This document shows, in pieces, positions 4,912 to 5,188 of a stretch of DNA of 5,188 bases. Below the pieces are notes generated by a model, which was given only the letters and a program-made list of their open reading frames with translations, was not told the origin of the DNA and ran no database searches. The position numbers and the translations under genes are program-made. This DNA comes from Methanosarcinales archaeon (GTDB lineage: Archaea > Halobacteriota > Methanosarcinia > Methanosarcinales > Methanogasteraceae): assembly GCA_030640725.1 (NCBI GenBank), contig DAOWIV010000226.1, positions 1 through 5,188 on the forward strand. Direction: 5' to 3'. Numbering within the stretch: position 1 is the first letter of the stretch; every line of letters begins with the position of its first letter.

Positions 4912-5188
4912 ATGAAAAGAAGAATACTGGTATCAGCAGTCATTTCAGTGCTGCTGCTTGCAGCGTTGGCTGCTAATGTCCATGCCGCCGAGGTGAAGAT
5001 CACTGCAAGCGATGGCGCGGCATACGACTTCTTCGGCGAAAGCGTTGCAATCTCAGGCGATTACGCGGTCGTGGGTGCTGCTTATGATGGCGACCATGGC
5101 GCGAGTTCAGGCTCAGCCTACATCTTCAAGCGCAACGGAACCGCATGGACACAAGAGGCTAAGATCAGTGCAAGCGATGGCGCGGCAG
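4912..5188 (+). CDS. Secreted FG-GAP-repeat surface protein (3' partial)
   Basis: Begins at ATG 4912 and is open to the window end (92 complete codons). The N-terminus is a classic signal peptide: MKRR, a hydrophobic core of about 17 residues (ILVSAVISVLLLAALAA), then NVHA|AE as the likely cleavage near residue 25/26. The mature part starts with an FG-GAP type unit: KITASDGAAYDFFGESVAISGDYAVVGA, a Asp/Gly-rich turn (YDGDHGASSGSA), and the outer strand YIFKRNGTAWTQEA. A second unit starts at residue 84 (KISASDGAA). Such repeats form integrin-alpha-like beta-propellers, often Ca-binding, on secreted proteins. An envelope or adhesion role is inferred. Copy number and C-terminal anchor lie beyond the window. 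It has its own leader region and is separate from the upstream operon. Confidence 0.85.
   Translation, partial: MKRRILVSAVISVLLLAALAANVHAAEVKITASDGAAYDFFGESVAISGDYAVVGAAYDGDHGASSGSAYIFKRNGTAWTQEAKISASDGAA
4996..5187 (+). repeat. Nearly identical 27-bp DNA repeat marking the FG-GAP period
   Basis: Bases 4996-5022 and 5161-5187 match at 26 of 27 positions (C/G difference at the eighth). They are 165 bp apart, exactly 55 codons. They encode KITASDGAA and KISASDGAA, the starts of successive propeller blades. DNA-level identity beyond protein need suggests recent duplication or gene conversion. Confidence 0.85.

Noticed and set aside
1..5188. CRISPR array, tRNA or rRNA genes
   Set aside because: No regularly spaced identical short repeats, and no acceptor/T-loop or rRNA core sequence, were seen on either strand.

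Overview
The window reads as an archaeal chromosome segment. The basis is a RadB recombinase (an archaeal RadA/RecA paralogue without the N-terminal helix-hairpin-helix domain), an archaeal-type Gate-domain membrane protein, TATA-like promoter boxes, and a surface protein ending in an archaeal VPxxxP C-terminal sorting signal. The surface-protein style (FN3, propeller, Ca-loop Ig-like repeats, FG-GAP repeats, many N-glycosylation sequons) recalls methanogen or ANME-related lineages such as Methanosarcinales and Syntrophoarchaeales. That placement is inference from remembered families, not from a search. All genes lie on the + strand.

Layout: (1) 1-1827 is the 3' part of a large secreted or wall-anchored protein. 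It has an FN3-like domain, a propeller-like region, two Ig-like repeats each carrying a DxDxNGxYD-type acidic loop, and a VPALTP plus TM plus Arg-rich tail. (2) 1828-2157 is a structured intergenic region with two possible terminators, an inverted-repeat element, a TATA box and a strong hairpin. (3) 2158-4531 is a tight probable operon: ubiX (flavin prenyltransferase), an unlisted 56-codon single-pass membrane microprotein, radB starting on the base after the microprotein's stop codon, and a Gate-domain membrane protein 7 nt further on. (4) 4532-4911 is a 380-bp intergenic region with a TATA box, a palindrome at the predicted transcription start, and a 120-bp element bounded by perfect 13-bp inverted repeats. 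(5) 4912-5188 is the 5' end of a secreted FG-GAP-repeat protein with a clear Shine-Dalgarno sequence and signal peptide.

How the parts relate: the central block is housekeeping. UbiX makes prenyl-FMN for UbiD-type decarboxylases, in many archaea the anhydromevalonate phosphate decarboxylase of lipid synthesis. RadB is a recombination accessory protein, and the Gate protein is a probable transporter of unknown substrate. It is flanked by two cell-surface protein genes. The items most worth follow-up are the 120-bp inverted-repeat element in the probable leader of the FG-GAP gene (MITE or structured RNA), the microprotein abutting radB, and the GC and sequon mosaic inside the first surface protein.
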